Counted from the stretch's first letter, positions 47,158 through 60,209 are shown. The stretch: 64,000 nt of DNA from Rhodamnia argentea (GCF_020921035.1 NC_063155.1:29443294-29507293); one strand, 5' to 3'. Numbers and translations are program-made. Notes: generated by a model not told the origin, from the sequence alone.

Positions 47158-49742
47158 TCACAAAACTGATCGACTTCGATCCAACATTTCATCCTTGTCT
47201 ATAAAGCGCTCGAGCATATCCTGCTCTCGTAGAACCAAGCAATCTTCTTCCTTCCCAAACCAGTCGTATCGCCTTTTGGCAACATAATCATAAACTGCGT
47301 CCCTAAGTGGTGTCGGTACTATCAGTAGTGCACTGAGAGCAGAGTATGGCAGCGGCAAGTAGGACATCACTTTTAAAGCAGCTGCATATGACAATAGTTA
47401 GATCAGAGGAATTATCCATGAGCTTCTAGTCATTCAGCATGCATTTGGGCAGCTGCAAATATTGGCTGTACGATTCATAGTCATACAGAAATGTGAAATT
47501 CAGAGACCAAATTCCCGTGTTCTCGAATGGACAACTAATTTTCTAGGAATGCAACTATTGCTTCAGATTGGTAGAGTTAAAGCCCGAGCCCAACTATTTC
47601 GAAAGATTTTTTATGGTCCTCACATCCTTTATGTTGCGTGACAGCATGAGATATGTCCTGAACAGTACCAAAAACACAAGCTAATGTAATTAGGTACTGA
47701 AAATAAATAAAACTAAATAATTTTTGGAAGTCATAGAATCCCCCTGTCTCAAGCAGCTTCTATATATGGAACCTTGAACTTCCCCGTCCATGGTTGAACA
47801 CATGCGCTACTGGGCCAAAATCTAAGATTGATAATAGAACTTTGCAGATCAGATAAGAGACAGACAGGAGCAACAGCATTTCTAATTACTCTGAATAGCA
47901 ACATCTAGCCAGTGTTCATTATGCATGCAAAGGGACCAAGTGCGGAGAAAATTGCAGTATCTTGATAGAGGGGAAACACATATCTACAAGTGACTATGAA
48001 TCTCTTGAAGCTACAGATGCAGACTTGCACACCAAAATGGAGATGCTAGCGAACAAGAATGCAGGGTGGAAAGTGATAGACTGAAGTCTAATAGGGGGGG
48101 AAAATATATCAATGCTTATGCACACTAAGGCTAGGATGGAGCTAGGAGAATGATCGAGGATACAACCACCCTCCATCAAGACTGGTACATAGACAAAGGG
48201 ACCAACAAAAAATTCAAAATAAATGCAGCCGTTGCTTCTCTGCCCTTCAAGGCCTTGAAAGAAAGTGTCCGCAAAGACAATCCAAAAACACAAGCATCAT
48301 TCAGCCAGTGAAGTTAGCATGTTCATCCTAGCATATTGGCTGTGATAATCTAAGTAAATAAGATCTAAGATGAAAGCTAGCACGTGAAATATGACGCAAC
48401 AAGTTACCATGCACGGTTTTGCTCTCTTGCTCTCTGCTCGGAGCTAGCCCCTCACATCTCACCAAAAGCAGTCCTAGCACATGCAACTCTTGCCCACCAA
48501 GAAACTTCGAGCAACTACATTGCTCGGTGACCATTATTGCAACGCGGAAGTTTCGACACTCACAAAGAACTCTCATCATTCAAAAAAGAACAAAAGGAAT
48601 TCAAAAGAGAACTCTCTCAACCAGAAGTGGTCAATCCACATTGTGTACCCCGAAAGGAAGAGGGCTCTAACCAGTAGATGCTGTGTGGTATTCTCCAGGC
48701 CCTTCAATGAACAGAAAGCGACGAAGGACATCCTCCTGTTCGAGACCACAGAGTCTCATGTATGGTTCCGCAGCCTTAGATTGGAGGCAACAGAATTTAA
48801 TCTTCCTATGTTTGTCCGCTTTGATGACCCACTTCACCCCTAAAAGTCCGAAATCAAGACAAACAAAGGAAACTTATCAAAATCAATGAATGAGGCCTCC
48901 AGGCCAAGCGCCAAGAACCGGTGAAGGACAAACCAAAAGCAGTTAGAACCATCAAAAGAATAGGCAAAATAACGGGGCGACACCGACGGACAAATAAATA
49001 CGGTGAATGCAAAGTAACATATACAAGGAGTAGTTCTACTGCCATAGAATCCAAAAAAGCCATTCCTTGAACGGATCAAACATGTCAATAATGTCTCACT
49101 TGAATAGCATCTCTCAGGGACCAAAGTTTTAGCGGACGACCAACAAAATCTCCCACACTCGTCAGCATTTTAAACAAAAACCTCATTACCCACGATTAAC
49201 ACGGTAACAAGAGCAAAAGCATAAGGGGAGATGCAATTACTCGTGACGAGATGACAATCAGTCCCCCGAAGAGCAAGTTAATGATGAGGTGCGCGAGTAA
49301 TCGAACGCATAAACTATGCACGAAGGAAAAAGAAGCAGGATGTTGAGAAAGCGGGGGGAAAGATAACGCGCGCATTTTGAATTGCAACCCCTAAAGAAGA
49401 AATTCCATAAGGTTACGAATGAACAGGCAAACAAGTGTCGATATTTGGACCTCGGTGGCAGAGATGGCAGACACCGTCGTAAACCACCACGCGAGGCTGG
49501 AGCACGGTTGGATCCGCCGCCTTGACCACCGAAGCCGGAGCGAGACCCAGGCCCTCGTCCCCCTCCTCGTCCACGTCGGCGGCGACATCAGACCGAGCGA
49601 CCGCGACGGCGGGGAGCGAAGACGGCGAAGAGAAGCGGCGCAACGGAGAAGAAGGACAAGAGGGGGCCGAAGAAAGCGAAGATCTGGCGGCACCACCGGC
49701 AACGGCGAAGTTCCGAGCAACTCTCGATAGAATCACCGCCAT
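47158..49742 (-). CDS. DCC-family (DUF393) thiol-disulfide oxidoreductase-like protein, plastid-targeted
   Basis: The exons on the minus strand are 49742-49451, 48839-48672 and 47381-47158, with GT/AG borders, both junctions at phase 1, giving 227 residues. An Ala/Ser/Arg-rich N-terminus (about 50 residues) looks like an organelle transit peptide. The DUF393 core begins VVVYDGVCHLCHRG with the family DxxCxxC motif (D89, C92, C95), then VKWVIKADKHRKIKFCC and a C-terminal part with YLPLPYSALSALL and RYDWFGK. The domain is thioredoxin-like and named for the DCC residues; its substrate in plants is unknown. In Arabidopsis a homologue (At1g24095, from memory) sits next to an RNase H1 gene, as here. 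The introns are 611 and 1290 bp. Confidence 0.9.
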
Positions 49743-50254
49743 GGTTTTCAGAGCTCCAGGGTTCCCGACCCTTCAGTCACTCAGATCATCGTCCTTCCAG
49801 TAGCGGTTGCATTTCGAAATCGGTGGACGAAGGAGCCGTGGATTCATTTCAACTGCGTGGGGGTTGTGCCTTGCTTGGCTTCCAAGTTGTGTTCTTTCCA
49901 GGCCGTCTACTATCGTAGCAGGCTTCCATCAATACTCGACTCGGTTCAGCTAGCGTCCGAGTCTTTCTGGGCCACCAACCATCGACGAGCCCATGACCAG
50001 CCCAGCCCCCATCCCTCGACGAAACGACAACGTATTTCGCATTTGAACAATTTCCCACTTCCCTCTAGGATCTTTTTCTATGGAATATACCGCGTGACCT
50101 ACCAACGAACATGTCGGCCCGTGACCAAAATAAATAAAAGACAAAATCCGTGGCGCTTGTTGTCTTGTCTGTCGCTGCTAACTAGTTCTGATGTTACATG
50201 TCCGCTTAAATAGATTTGGAGTTATCTCGATTTGGTAAAATTCTGAAAAATGTA

Positions 50255-50345
50255 TACCCGGGTTGGTCGTCACTGCCCCATTCGCTCTCGGTAGAGATTT
50301 GAGTGCCCTCGACCACTAAGCTACATCCCGCCGACCTCTTAGGTT
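50255..50345 (-). repeat. Possible tRNA-derived SINE fragment
   Basis: On the minus strand GGGATGTAGCTTAGTGGTCGAG closely resembles a tRNA 5' half with an A box (TAGCTTAGTGG). No good B box follows at tRNA spacing, and the arms do not pair into a cloverleaf, so it is not a functional tRNA. Other tRNA-derived debris is equally possible. Confidence 0.3.
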
Positions 50346-50950
50346 CGAATTAGCCAACACTTAGCGAAGAAAATTGTCTTCCATCCATCCTGTCGAAAAA
50401 ATGATTTTCACGTTACAAAGCGAGGAGTTACAAGTTCAAAGGGGTGCTAGCAGCAAAGAAGATGTACCAACAGAGGCGGTGATACATGCTGAACAACAAC
50501 CAGTGACGGTGCCGGGCAGAATAATATGGCGGGCATTGAAGAGCATAAGCAAAGGAATTCTCTTTAATAGAGACCATGCTCCTCATGGTAAGGTTATAAT
50601 GGTGAAACTTGCACAATCACATAGTAATTCATCTCCGAATCAAGCGAAAGGAAGACGTCATCTGGGGAGCTTCTCCTTTGCTGCCGAATTCAGTGGTCAT
50701 GTTATACATCAGTATTCCAAGCGAAATAATTGGAGTGGACAACCCAAGAAAAATAAGGACACCCAAGGCCAAGGTCATTAACTTTCAATTTACTTTGAGA
50801 ACGAGAAAAAGAGGAAGAACTTCGTCTGTTCAGTTCCTGTATCAGCAAGCATCGCCATTTGAGGGAAATATCAACCGATGTTTTGCTTTTTGTCCATGAA
50901 TGTGGTAAGACCCAATCAAATGCCATCCTTACCTCCGTCGTTGTCGTCTA

Positions 50951-50994
50951 TTCCTCCTCCTCCTCCTCTTTCTTCTTCTTCTTCTTCTTCTTCA
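50951..50994. repeat. (TCC)n(TTC)n microsatellite
   Basis: Six TCC-type triplets run into about eight TTC triplets downstream of the RNase H1 stop. Confidence 0.9.
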
Positions 50995-51264
50995 ACCCGT
51001 AAAGCTAGTTCTGGTTCATCCGGTGCTTGACCAGATTGTTGATGCCGTGCCAAGTGCGTGATGGCAAAGCATATACACGCCTTAATGACAGAATGTTACA
51101 GCACAATATATTCGGCCCTGGAACTGGAGTTTTGAGGCAAAATCCTTCTATAAGCGTCGCCAGCAGAGTCACAGACCTGAAAGGAAACATAGTAAGAAAA
51201 CCAGTCATGTCACAATGGCATAGTCCAATTCTATCCAGATATATACCTAAAATTGTCCGTAGTC

Positions 51265-54200
51265 TTAAGCCATCTGAACCAGCTCCACACATTCCTCTTC
51301 AACTTGACCATCTGCACCAGCAAAAGAGGCATGCCGGATTCAGAGATTATCACTATCAATTTAAGAGGAGACTTAGCCAGTCAATCTCACCAGCAAGAAG
51401 GATTGCCTTGTTTGCTTGGGCATCAGCCTCAGAATTTAGGTCCTAGTTAAAAGTAGAAAAGGTCAAGAAGATGACAGCATTTCGCAACACAAAAAGCAGC
51501 AGTTGATGATGCTCAATTCATAAATAACCATTGCATGATATGCATCTCAAAAAGTAATTATGGGCAACACACAAGGGCCTTTTGGAGGGCTTTCGCCTCC
51601 TGAATGTCACACGATTTTCTGCTTAAAATTACTATCAAGGCAGGTGGCAAGGCCCCAAACAACAAGAAATTGCTGCCTTTTTTTACGATAAAGCACGAGA
51701 AATAGCAACGTCTTTCTTATTGCAACAAGAAACAGCAACCTAAAAAAGTTAAAAGCTAGACAGAGAATAAAGATGTTTTGGACTTCTCTAGCGAGGATTT
51801 CTGGTATCTTGGCTGTGAGGTAAACAAAATTTAAATGCAAGTCATAGTTTCAGCAGCCGCAAAGAAGAGGCAATGAGAGAGAGAGAGAGAGAGAGGAAAT
51901 TTTCCAATCAAAAGCCCACAATTATAGCAGAAAAGAACGAAAGTCCAAAAGTATAACAACACCAAACGGGATTGAAAAAAAAGGCTGACAGACAATTAAG
52001 AAATAATAAACATCTGGCTTCATCAAAGGTGGCAAGTAAATCGCCTTATGCAAAAGCATATAGCAGATCAACAATTATAGCAGAAAATAACAAAAGTCCA
52101 AAAGTATAACCACACCAAACAGGCTTGAAAGAAAAGGCTGACAGACAATTAAGAAATAATAAACATCTGGCTTCATCAAAGGTGGCAAGTAAATCGCCTT
52201 ATGCAAAAGCGTATAGCAGATCGATTCTGTGAAAGGTTGGTATCTAAATCCATAAGGCAAGGGTTCATCTTTGATTATTGTTTTACATAAGCCATTTCCA
52301 TCACCATTGATATGATATTCATAGTTTAGGAATTGATTAACCACGCAAACTGATTATAATGAATTTAAATTGCGCGATAAAAAAGATACATAGCTTGTGT
52401 GACATATAAAAGACCTAGGCAAATGGCGTTGAACAAGATGAGGAATGAACTTGACTACGAGATGCCAAAGCAAAATTAGTTACCCTGAGAACATGGCTGA
52501 TCTCGAATGACAGAAAGTTCTGCTTCAATTTTTCGACCTCTTGAAACAACTCAGACATTTTCTCGTGTCTGACTTTCCATAAACCTTGAACCTGTCATCC
52601 AGGATTTGCCAACCAATACACTGAATAACAGGGGAAATAAAACCAAGGCACATGCAAACAGAAAAGCAACAAATCCCAAAGCCCTAATGGTCGGTCACGC
52701 TAAGAGAGTGCTTGAAAGCTCAATTATGCTGTTACTGTAAGTACAGAACATAAAGAAAAAGATACCTGGAGCATCAACATCAGGTACATTATTTAAGAGC
52801 CAACTAAATAAAGAACAATAATAAGAGAGCCTATGACTATGGTGATATAATTTCACTCTGAATCATGCATATTTTCACTCCTTAGTGTCATTGTACTATA
52901 TTTCAGACACAGGAGTCCAACATGCCACAACAATGACTCAGAGATTCAAAAGGACAACCTATTGGAAGTAGAACAGGCATAATAATTTGAGAAACCAATT
53001 GAGATCCCAACTTGTCTTAAAGGATTCGGAGTCCAACAAGAATACTAATGACTTAGATGTTAGTTATATATGAAAACATTGCGTGACATTTGGACTTTGA
53101 AGAATAGCAACCTGCATGCAGATGAGTTTGGAGTCGCCCCGAACACGAATGCTTCTACACCCCTTCTCCAGGGCATACTTCAGTCCTAAGATAATAGCTC
53201 GATACTCAGCGACGTTACTTGTGGCTGTACCCACACCTTCACGTAATATACATATCTGTATGAAGATACAAAGTCAGAGAGGCATTAGCAAATGAGCAAA
53301 ATTATGTAAACAAGCTAAATGTATACCATGCTTCCATCGTCCGCTCGCAATACAGCTCCTGCCCCAGCTTTTCCAGGATTACCTTTTGATGAACCATCGA
53401 ATTCAAGAATACAAGAACTCTGCATAGAGACTATCATCATGTCTTGCAAATGTTGCCACTTTTACTTCCATTTTAGTGAAAGACATTACTATGAATGACT
53501 TTACCTTTGCATTGCATTAGTACAAGTACTAACGCATTTTAGAAATCAATTAGATTTGATCACCATTTTGATAGACCAAACTAAAATGAAAAGAAAGTAG
53601 CTTCGTGAATGTGATGGACTCAGCTAAGAAACATTATCAGGTATGTCCCTCATAGCATAAATTATACACATTGCGTTAGGACAAGTACTCACACATCCTA
53701 AAGATATTGGCACCCCCTCGTCATTGAGATTGGAGCTGACATGCTCTACAGATGGATCAGTCGAAACAGTTACAGAAACTTCTTCCTCCTGAAAGAAGGA
53801 GACAGTTACAGAGTGAACTTACCTGGCTAGATTGCAAGGACCATTTCAATAAGCGAGAAAGAAAAGCAGGGAAGGACGAAAGATTTCCTACAAATCACAG
53901 AATCCTAATCTTCAAATAATTAAAGTGAGTCAACAGTGGAGAGAAATGATGCTAGGTTCTCTCCCCAATAGCGACCCATCTTCGGAATATGGCCCCTAAT
54001 ACTGAGTGCCATTACAAAATTTCCATAATTCAACTAAACCCAAAGATTTAAGCAGAAGTACGAAAGCACATCAATGTACTGAATACATCTACCTACCAAG
54101 GCATCGTGGGATGTCTCTTTGGGCCCATTAGTCTCAGTATCTTTGCCTCTGTATGCAGCAGGCTCCTGATCAAAAGCAATTCGATCACTAATAGATCTCA

Positions 54201-56616
54201 ACCCACCGCAGATGACAAAAATCTCAACAATTATACAGAGAAAGACACTACATATGAGATCATCAATCAACAAAAATTTCATTGGGAAAGAACAAAAAAC
54301 GGATCCTGGAAGCATGCCGTGTGACTTGTATGGGTAACTTTTGACCCTAACTCATCTACCTCGTGCTTAATTGATTGCTGCACCATTCTGCCTAGACATG
54401 CCTATTACTAGCACTTTTTCAATTTGACTCCAGCCTCCATTCAATATCGATATAATGACACCGATAGTCCTCCAACTTTTCTCCATTGTTTAATGTCACC
54501 TCTAGACCTTTTCTTTTTCAATGTCGTCTCTAAACTTTTAGTTTTTGTTCAATATGGGCATTCCAATAAAAATTGAATGAAATTTGCTGACGTGGCCATT
54601 AAAATTACTGACTTGTCGTTTTTTCTTCCAATTTCTTCCTTTAACTGTAATATTTTGATTTTTGTCTCTCTATCAACCTTAGCTTGAGTATGATGAACAT
54701 CATCAAATGTTCTACGAGTATAAACCTCAATGACCCTTATCTCTGTTTATGACATGCTCGAACTCATTTAGTCGAGCAACTTGAAATGTGATCCTTGTGT
54801 TAACATAAAATGTTTATTTATGTTTAGACATTCTTACAATATGTAAACACAAGTAAACATTTTTACCAATAAGAATACACCTTTTAAACCTTTTGTGTTG
54901 TGTAATCCATTTTAATTATATTATGTTTGGATTTAAATGCTCTGAGATTATTAATGAACATTTTGAGTTGGGAATAAATCTGGTGGAATTGAGAGAGACA
55001 AAAAAAAGAACAGTTTCGGGACTAAATTGAACCATACGGGGACGAAATTGAACGAAAATAATGGCAGGTCAAAAATTAAAGAGAATATTACATCCTCATC
55101 AACAGATTCTGTCTTTGATCTTAACAGCATAACCGCATTGAACCATTTTGAAAAGTTCGGGGACAACGTTGAAACAAAAAAAAAATGGTTTGAAAAATAT
55201 TTTCCCAAGTAAGATAACTTATATCTCTTACAAAAATGAATAAACGAAAAATACTACCACCATCCACAAAAAAATTTACATGTAAATTGTTGCAGAAAAA
55301 AAATATTTTAATTGACTAATAATTGCAGCCATGCAAGAGATCATTATAAAAAAAAAATGTTCTTCAAATCATTCATTTTCCGCAAAACAAACAAATCCAT
55401 AGCGTCATTACCCCTTCAACTTCTAAGGGTTCTGTGGTCTCAAGGCTAAACACAATGAGAGAGTTAAGCGAGGGCAAGATTAATTTACTCTCAAGTATTC
55501 TCTTTAAAGTGATACAGCTCATTGTTCTTCAATAATAACATGAGGGCTCTTTTAGGAGGTATAAAGACAGAAAATGCAAAGTTCCTTAAGTGCCTCAGAA
55601 TGCATAGAGAATTGCATGACATTTATGCTTATAATTTTTCTTTTGGCTGGGTAACAGAGATAGCTACATACCTAAGTGGAACAAAAAGCCATAACCTAAG
55701 ATTAATCAAAAACTACAGGCAAGCATACTCTACTAGCAACTTCACTAAGCTAGGCTATCTCACCTGAAGAGGACAAGGTGTAAGCATTCCAAAAAGATCA
55801 TCCTTCAAATCAGCAGCATTGATAGTGTAGATAGCATCTTTAAGCCCACGAGAGGCAAGATAATTCTCGGAGTCTGTAGACATATTGTAGCCTTTGAAAA
55901 CACTGACAGGAGGATCACATACCTGTCACGACAACAAAAAATGTGACTTCAAAACTTGCAACACAATGATAACACGATAGAAACCATGAACCTTCTCAGC
56001 TTGCGTGCATAAAAGACAAGAACAGAAGAAACTGAGGGGAAGAGCATCAGGATCACATTGTCTGACTATAACACTTCGATCTTTCACTTCTCCGACACAG
56101 CTTATGGCATTCGGTGTCACCACCCAAATCAAGAAAAACAGCTGAACAAACTAAACGGAAAAACAAACACAGAGCACATGAACCCAAGAGTCTCAACCAA
56201 AGAAAATAAAACTAATGAAAAGGAATGCAATGAATTTTAGCGCGACCCTCAAGCGGCAAAATGGTTAGTACCGATGAACCAAGCTGAGCCTGGCATTCAA
56301 GGAAGCTCCTGTAAACGCCAACGATGTCCCCTTTCCTGACAACAAAGAAGGAATCTTTCTCCGGATCAACGACCTTCTTCGAGACCGAGCTCGCCGCCTT
56401 GGACCCGCCTCTCTTGCCCCTCTTAGAGGAATAGCATCGAACACCATATCTACAGAGCATGAACTCCGAGTTCACACTTCTGAGAGAGGCATTCCGGAAC
56501 GCTCCGCTACAAGCAGGCGCATTAGCACACTTGACGAAAGGACGTCCGCCGATCAAACGGGTGGCTCTTCTACATATCGTGGCAGTGTAGGAAGGCACGC
56601 GGGACAAGCAATTCAT
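51265..56616 (-). CDS. Organellar ribonuclease H1 with N-terminal hybrid-binding domain (nine exons)
   Basis: The exons on the minus strand are 56616-56272, 55922-55764, 54165-54097, 53788-53693, 53419-53327, 53255-53112, 52591-52484, 51442-51391 and 51311-51265, joining in frame to 370 residues. The basic, Cys/Arg-rich N-terminus resembles an organelle presequence. Residues about 88-152 (FFVVRKGDIVGVYRSFLECQ) form the small hybrid-binding domain shared with caulimovirus viroplasmin. The catalytic domain is complete: D231 (EFDGSSKGNPG), E271 (AEYRAIILGL), D295 (RGDSKLICMQ) and D345 (ADAQAN). The enzyme removes RNA from RNA:DNA hybrids; Arabidopsis RNH1B/RNH1C protect organelle genomes from R-loops. 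The exon 3 start is the least certain boundary. Introns hold a repeat-like segment (about 54430-55220) and a 153-bp tandem duplication. Confidence 0.93.
51918..52223. repeat. 153-bp tandem duplication in RNase H1 intron 7
   Basis: ACAATTATAGCAGAAAA starts at 51918 and again at 52071. The two 153-bp units are nearly identical, differing at about ten positions. Intronic. Confidence 0.9.
54430..55220. repeat. Candidate fold-back element in RNase H1 intron 2
   Basis: The left part contains TTAATGTCACC, CAATGTCGTCTCTAAACTTTTAG and TTTTGTTCAATATGG. The right part contains opposite-strand counterparts such as GGGACTAAATTGAACCATACGGGGACGAAATTGAACGAAAAT. The phrase types recall the fold-back family at 8125 and 12298. 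The arms are weakly matched and the limits are approximate. Confidence 0.35.
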
Positions 56617-57787
56617 GGGCGGGCGGGCGCAAAAGATATCGGGGGTTTAGGTTCTGGGATTTGATGAAATTGGCGCAGTTAATCAGGAACTTGAGGAATC
56701 AAATCAATGGGGCGTAGTGATTTCCCGGTTCCACCGATTCGGATCAAGCGCAGAGCAAGGCCAGACCTTGAACAGAGACCTCGCGATGGCAAGTTTGCTC
56801 TCCGGTTTTGATAGGTTGGGCCGACTCTGCCAAAGCCCAAGCCGATGTCCCAGACTCCAGTGTGGTGGTCCGGGCGGTTACATTGCAGTTAGCCCGTATT
56901 TAGCAGACTTTATTCTTTTTCCCCTTCTAAAAAAAGAAAAGAAGTTTATCACCGTGAAAATTTTGTAGCCATAATCGCAATTTCACGGCCTTTATGTTCG
57001 ACTTCAATTTTGTGTCGTGAACATTAGAACTGTCCAATGGGCGAACCGGATTGAATTTGAGCGAGCCGAAAAATGAATTCGACTCAAATTGACCCATATA
57101 TATGTATATCAGCTTATACCATTTTAGCCACTCATATTCGACTCAATCCAGACTTAGTTCATGTACGGCCCGATTCCATTCAATTCAATCCAATCCAATC
57201 CATGTTCTTCTCCTTCTTATTTTCCTTGCTCTTCTCGCATTGCTCTTCATCTCTCCTCCTCCTTCATCAGCGTGGTATCAAACCTCTCTACAAACAAAAA
57301 TTCTATTCTCGAGGGTTTTTTTTATCCCTACCTAGAACTAGATTTACTTAATCAGACGGAAGGCTTGGTTTGCTTTATATCTCTCACGTATCACGTGATT
57401 TCGCTATTTTTAGCTTTGCTAGTTCTCTTGCCAAACTTGGATTATATGGTGGGACAAGAATTTCCCGGGAGAGGGAATAGCAGCAACAAAGGGTAAACAG
57501 AAAAAGTGAAGGCCAAACAAAGAACATGACTGGCCATTTATCAATCTTCTTTATGCAAGCATGAAATGATTTTCCTCCTCTCGCATCTATAAAACAATTT
57601 AACCTAATGAAATGTCGTTCGAGGTTAAAGCAGCTTTTCCTCCGTATTTAGACAAAACACCGGTTAGCACAGCCTTCTCCTTGATCTTTAACCTGCATCA
57701 TCAAGTTGGTAGAACCATTTATATTACCAGGCAAACACAACAACAGAATCTTAAACTCATCTTCACTGTACTGCAACTCGCAGGAAA
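56617..57787. other. Region between the RRM gene and RNase H1
   Basis: RNase H1 promoter and RRM-gene 3' UTR. A CCTAAACCC word on the minus strand (near 56643-56651) resembles a telo-box close to the RNase H1 ATG. At 57010-57190 there is GGGTC/GACCC-type repeat DNA. No additional gene was seen. Confidence 0.5.
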
Positions 57788-60209
57788 TTACCGTTTAGCA
57801 GATCCCGGAACTTCTTGTTTCAAAACCTTCTCCGCTTTCCCTTTGCCAGAAGGCTGTTTGGGATTTGGCCGTGGTTTCTTTTGTTTTGCGGCAACTCTGG
57901 CGAGTGTTGCTTTCCCTCGCTGGTCGGTAGAAGATGAAGCAGTGACAATCTTTGTTCCTGATTCTAAGGAGCCAAAAGTCTCAAAATCTGACACGTCAAA
58001 AGTCTCCATATCCTCTCTAGTTTCATATTCATCTAGTTCGATCTCATCATTCCACTCATTCTCCTTTTCAGAAGTGAGATCCTCCAAGGAACCTGAAGTA
58101 GGCTCAGAGACATCACCATGCAAATCTGGCTCCCCTTCCATATCACACGTGGTGATTTGAGAAGTCACAAGGGTGTCACTGGCCAATTCTGCGTGTTCAT
58201 GAACAGGGAGATGTGAAGACATCATCAGGCATTTGATCTGCTTCTGAACCTTACCAAATGTTAAGCTCCGCCGAGAAAATGTTTGGACAAAACTGATAAG
58301 AAAAAGAGAGATTCAGCATGCAAAAGGAAAACGAAGGACGGACTGCTAGAAAGCAGTCTGCCCCATAAATTGTTGCCATAGCACCCAAAAACAAACTTGA
58401 ACGAGGAAAACCGAATTCAGCCTATATGGTTTTCTTGGTATTCGTTGACTAAAAGAACCACCATTAATCCTAGTATAGTTTAATGATAAATAGGAAAGGG
58501 TATTTCCATGAATTAGAGCTCCACAACTAATACAAAGCAGGACATTGCTCTACAGATTTATGTGGCTGAAATGACTCTTGTTTAGTCCCTCCCCAGTAAA
58601 ATTAGTACCTCATTGCATGCTCCTCAGACTTAAAATATACAAAGGCAAAGCCCGTGCAGATAGGATCTCTTGTTTTCTTGTTTCCAGAGATGGCTGGATG
58701 AATACCGGTGATTCCATCAACTCCTTTAAAAGCCAATCTTAGATCTCTATGGATATTCTTCTTCTTAGGGAGGTTGACCACACGAACAGGAATTCCGCTT
58801 GGAAGTGCCTCTGTCGCTGAATTACTCAATAACGTTGGAAATGAGATTCAAATGATATGCAACACCATACTAAAGACAACCTCAAGCTACAAAAACGTGT
58901 TTCAACTATCGATGGAATGTAAAACCACTAACTAAATTATATTCTGCAACAGAACCAACAATGGTAGAAATCTCGTACATGCAGGACGGATACAGAGTCC
59001 TATGGGCCAATTACATCAAGGTGAAGTGACCAATTCCACAATCTGAAGATAGAGCGCAAGAGAGAGACACCTGTCCTACATTGACAAAGTTCACTTAGTA
59101 CCCGACAATAGCAACCAAATCGACAAGATGCAACAGGACCATTACCAAAATAGTCCGATTCTACTCTACAAGTTGTGCAGCTCAACTTAAGCGGTGACAA
59201 ACATCATAATTCCCGAGAGCACGGTGAAAAGACCTGATTTCTCGAAAATGCCCTGCTTCCTTTAATATCTAAGACTTCAATTTTCCCTGACATTACTACA
59301 CCCATAGGTAAACGCACCCCTGAGCTGAGTCCCATTGCATTTCTGGGCTAAAGAATCTCATCAGATGACACATCAGATAACAAGTAACTATATGAACTTG
59401 TCACATGAAAAGGAGAAGGTAGATATGCTATTTTCTATTACAGCAGCAATTAGAGCATTCAAGGCTATCTATCCATGTTCTATGACGAAAGTCCAAATTC
59501 GAAGTGAGCGTAAAAACAAGATAGTGACAGAGACCAACTTAAGAGGTAAAAAAATTACATAAAATTCAAGGTGTCCAAAAAAAAAAAAAATACCGATCAA
59601 GGCATAACCTTTAAGGTGTGACTCGTCTTTCCTGGGAGGGGTGGGCGCGACGAGATTGTTCTTGAGCTTATTGATATTAGCAGCCTGAGCCACCCGACTC
59701 TGGTGCATTTCCTCGAGCAGCTTGTCTTCAACGGAAGTGTCGTACACTTTGCCAACCCCAAACCCAATCGGCTTGTTCTCGTGCCACTTGGCCATCTTAT
59801 CAAACGGAGAATACATCTCTTCCTCCTCATCCTCCTCCTCATCATCATCGTAATCATCATCATCATCATATCCCATTACTTTACCATTCCTCTCGAGACC
59901 ATCCGCTTCCAAGTTGCCGCCTTTCCTACGCCTCCGTAAGCCGCTAACCTCAAACCTGCGGTGTCTCCGCCCCGAAACGACATGAAAGTCGAAGTGAGGG
60001 TGTCGGAATCGCAGCGAAGAAGAGACGAGGGAACGATGGTGAGGGCCGGCGAAGAGCGGTTCGGACGGCGACGGGTTCGGGCGTCGATAAGAGACGTGAG
60101 TCCCGATCGTCGAAGGGACTACTAACACTAAAGAGGAGGAGGAGGTGCGGTTGCAGCATGAAAATGGAGGGAGATTCGGATTCAGAGCTACGGTCAGCAT
60201 CGTTGCCAC
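57788..60209 (-). CDS. Plastid RRM-domain RNA-binding protein, RBD1-like (three exons)
   Basis: The exons on the minus strand are 60209-59609, 58816-58609 and 58292-57788, joined at phases 1 and 2, giving 437 residues. The N-terminal part (about 60-90 residues, Ser/Arg-rich) fits a transit peptide. An acidic run of Asp and Glu occupies residues 115-131. The single RRM (about 205-290) shows RNP2 (VRVVNLP) and RNP1 (GFAFVYF), the latter in exon 2. The C-terminal third is acidic, then Lys-rich (AAKQKKPRPNPKQP). The layout matches Arabidopsis RBD1 (At1g70200, from memory), a chloroplast protein needed for 23S rRNA processing; that role is inferred. The first codon of exon 2 depends on using the acceptor TTCAG at 58817. 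It starts 103 bp from a divergent tRNA gene. Confidence 0.88.

Larger units (their letters stand above)
49743..51264. other. Region between RNase H1 and DCC genes
   Basis: The right part is probably 3' UTR of RNase H1 and the left part the DCC promoter. A plus-strand frame at 50401-50781 (127 codons from its ATG) shows no family motif or supporting signal. A tRNA-like SINE candidate lies at 50255-50345 and a (TCC)n(TTC)n microsatellite at 50951-50994. Confidence 0.4.

Noticed and set aside
50255-50345. Functional tRNA gene
   Set aside because: The A-box-like 5' half is good, but there is no pairing acceptor or T arm and no B box at the right distance. Kept only as a possible SINE fragment.
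50401-50781. 127-codon plus-strand ORF between RNase H1 and DCC
   Set aside because: No family motif, no signal peptide and no promoter or splice support. It lies where UTR and promoter sequence is expected.
57612-58160. 182-codon plus-strand ORF
   Set aside because: It lies opposite the last exon of the RRM gene, whose frame connects through two splice junctions. The plus-strand frame has no support.
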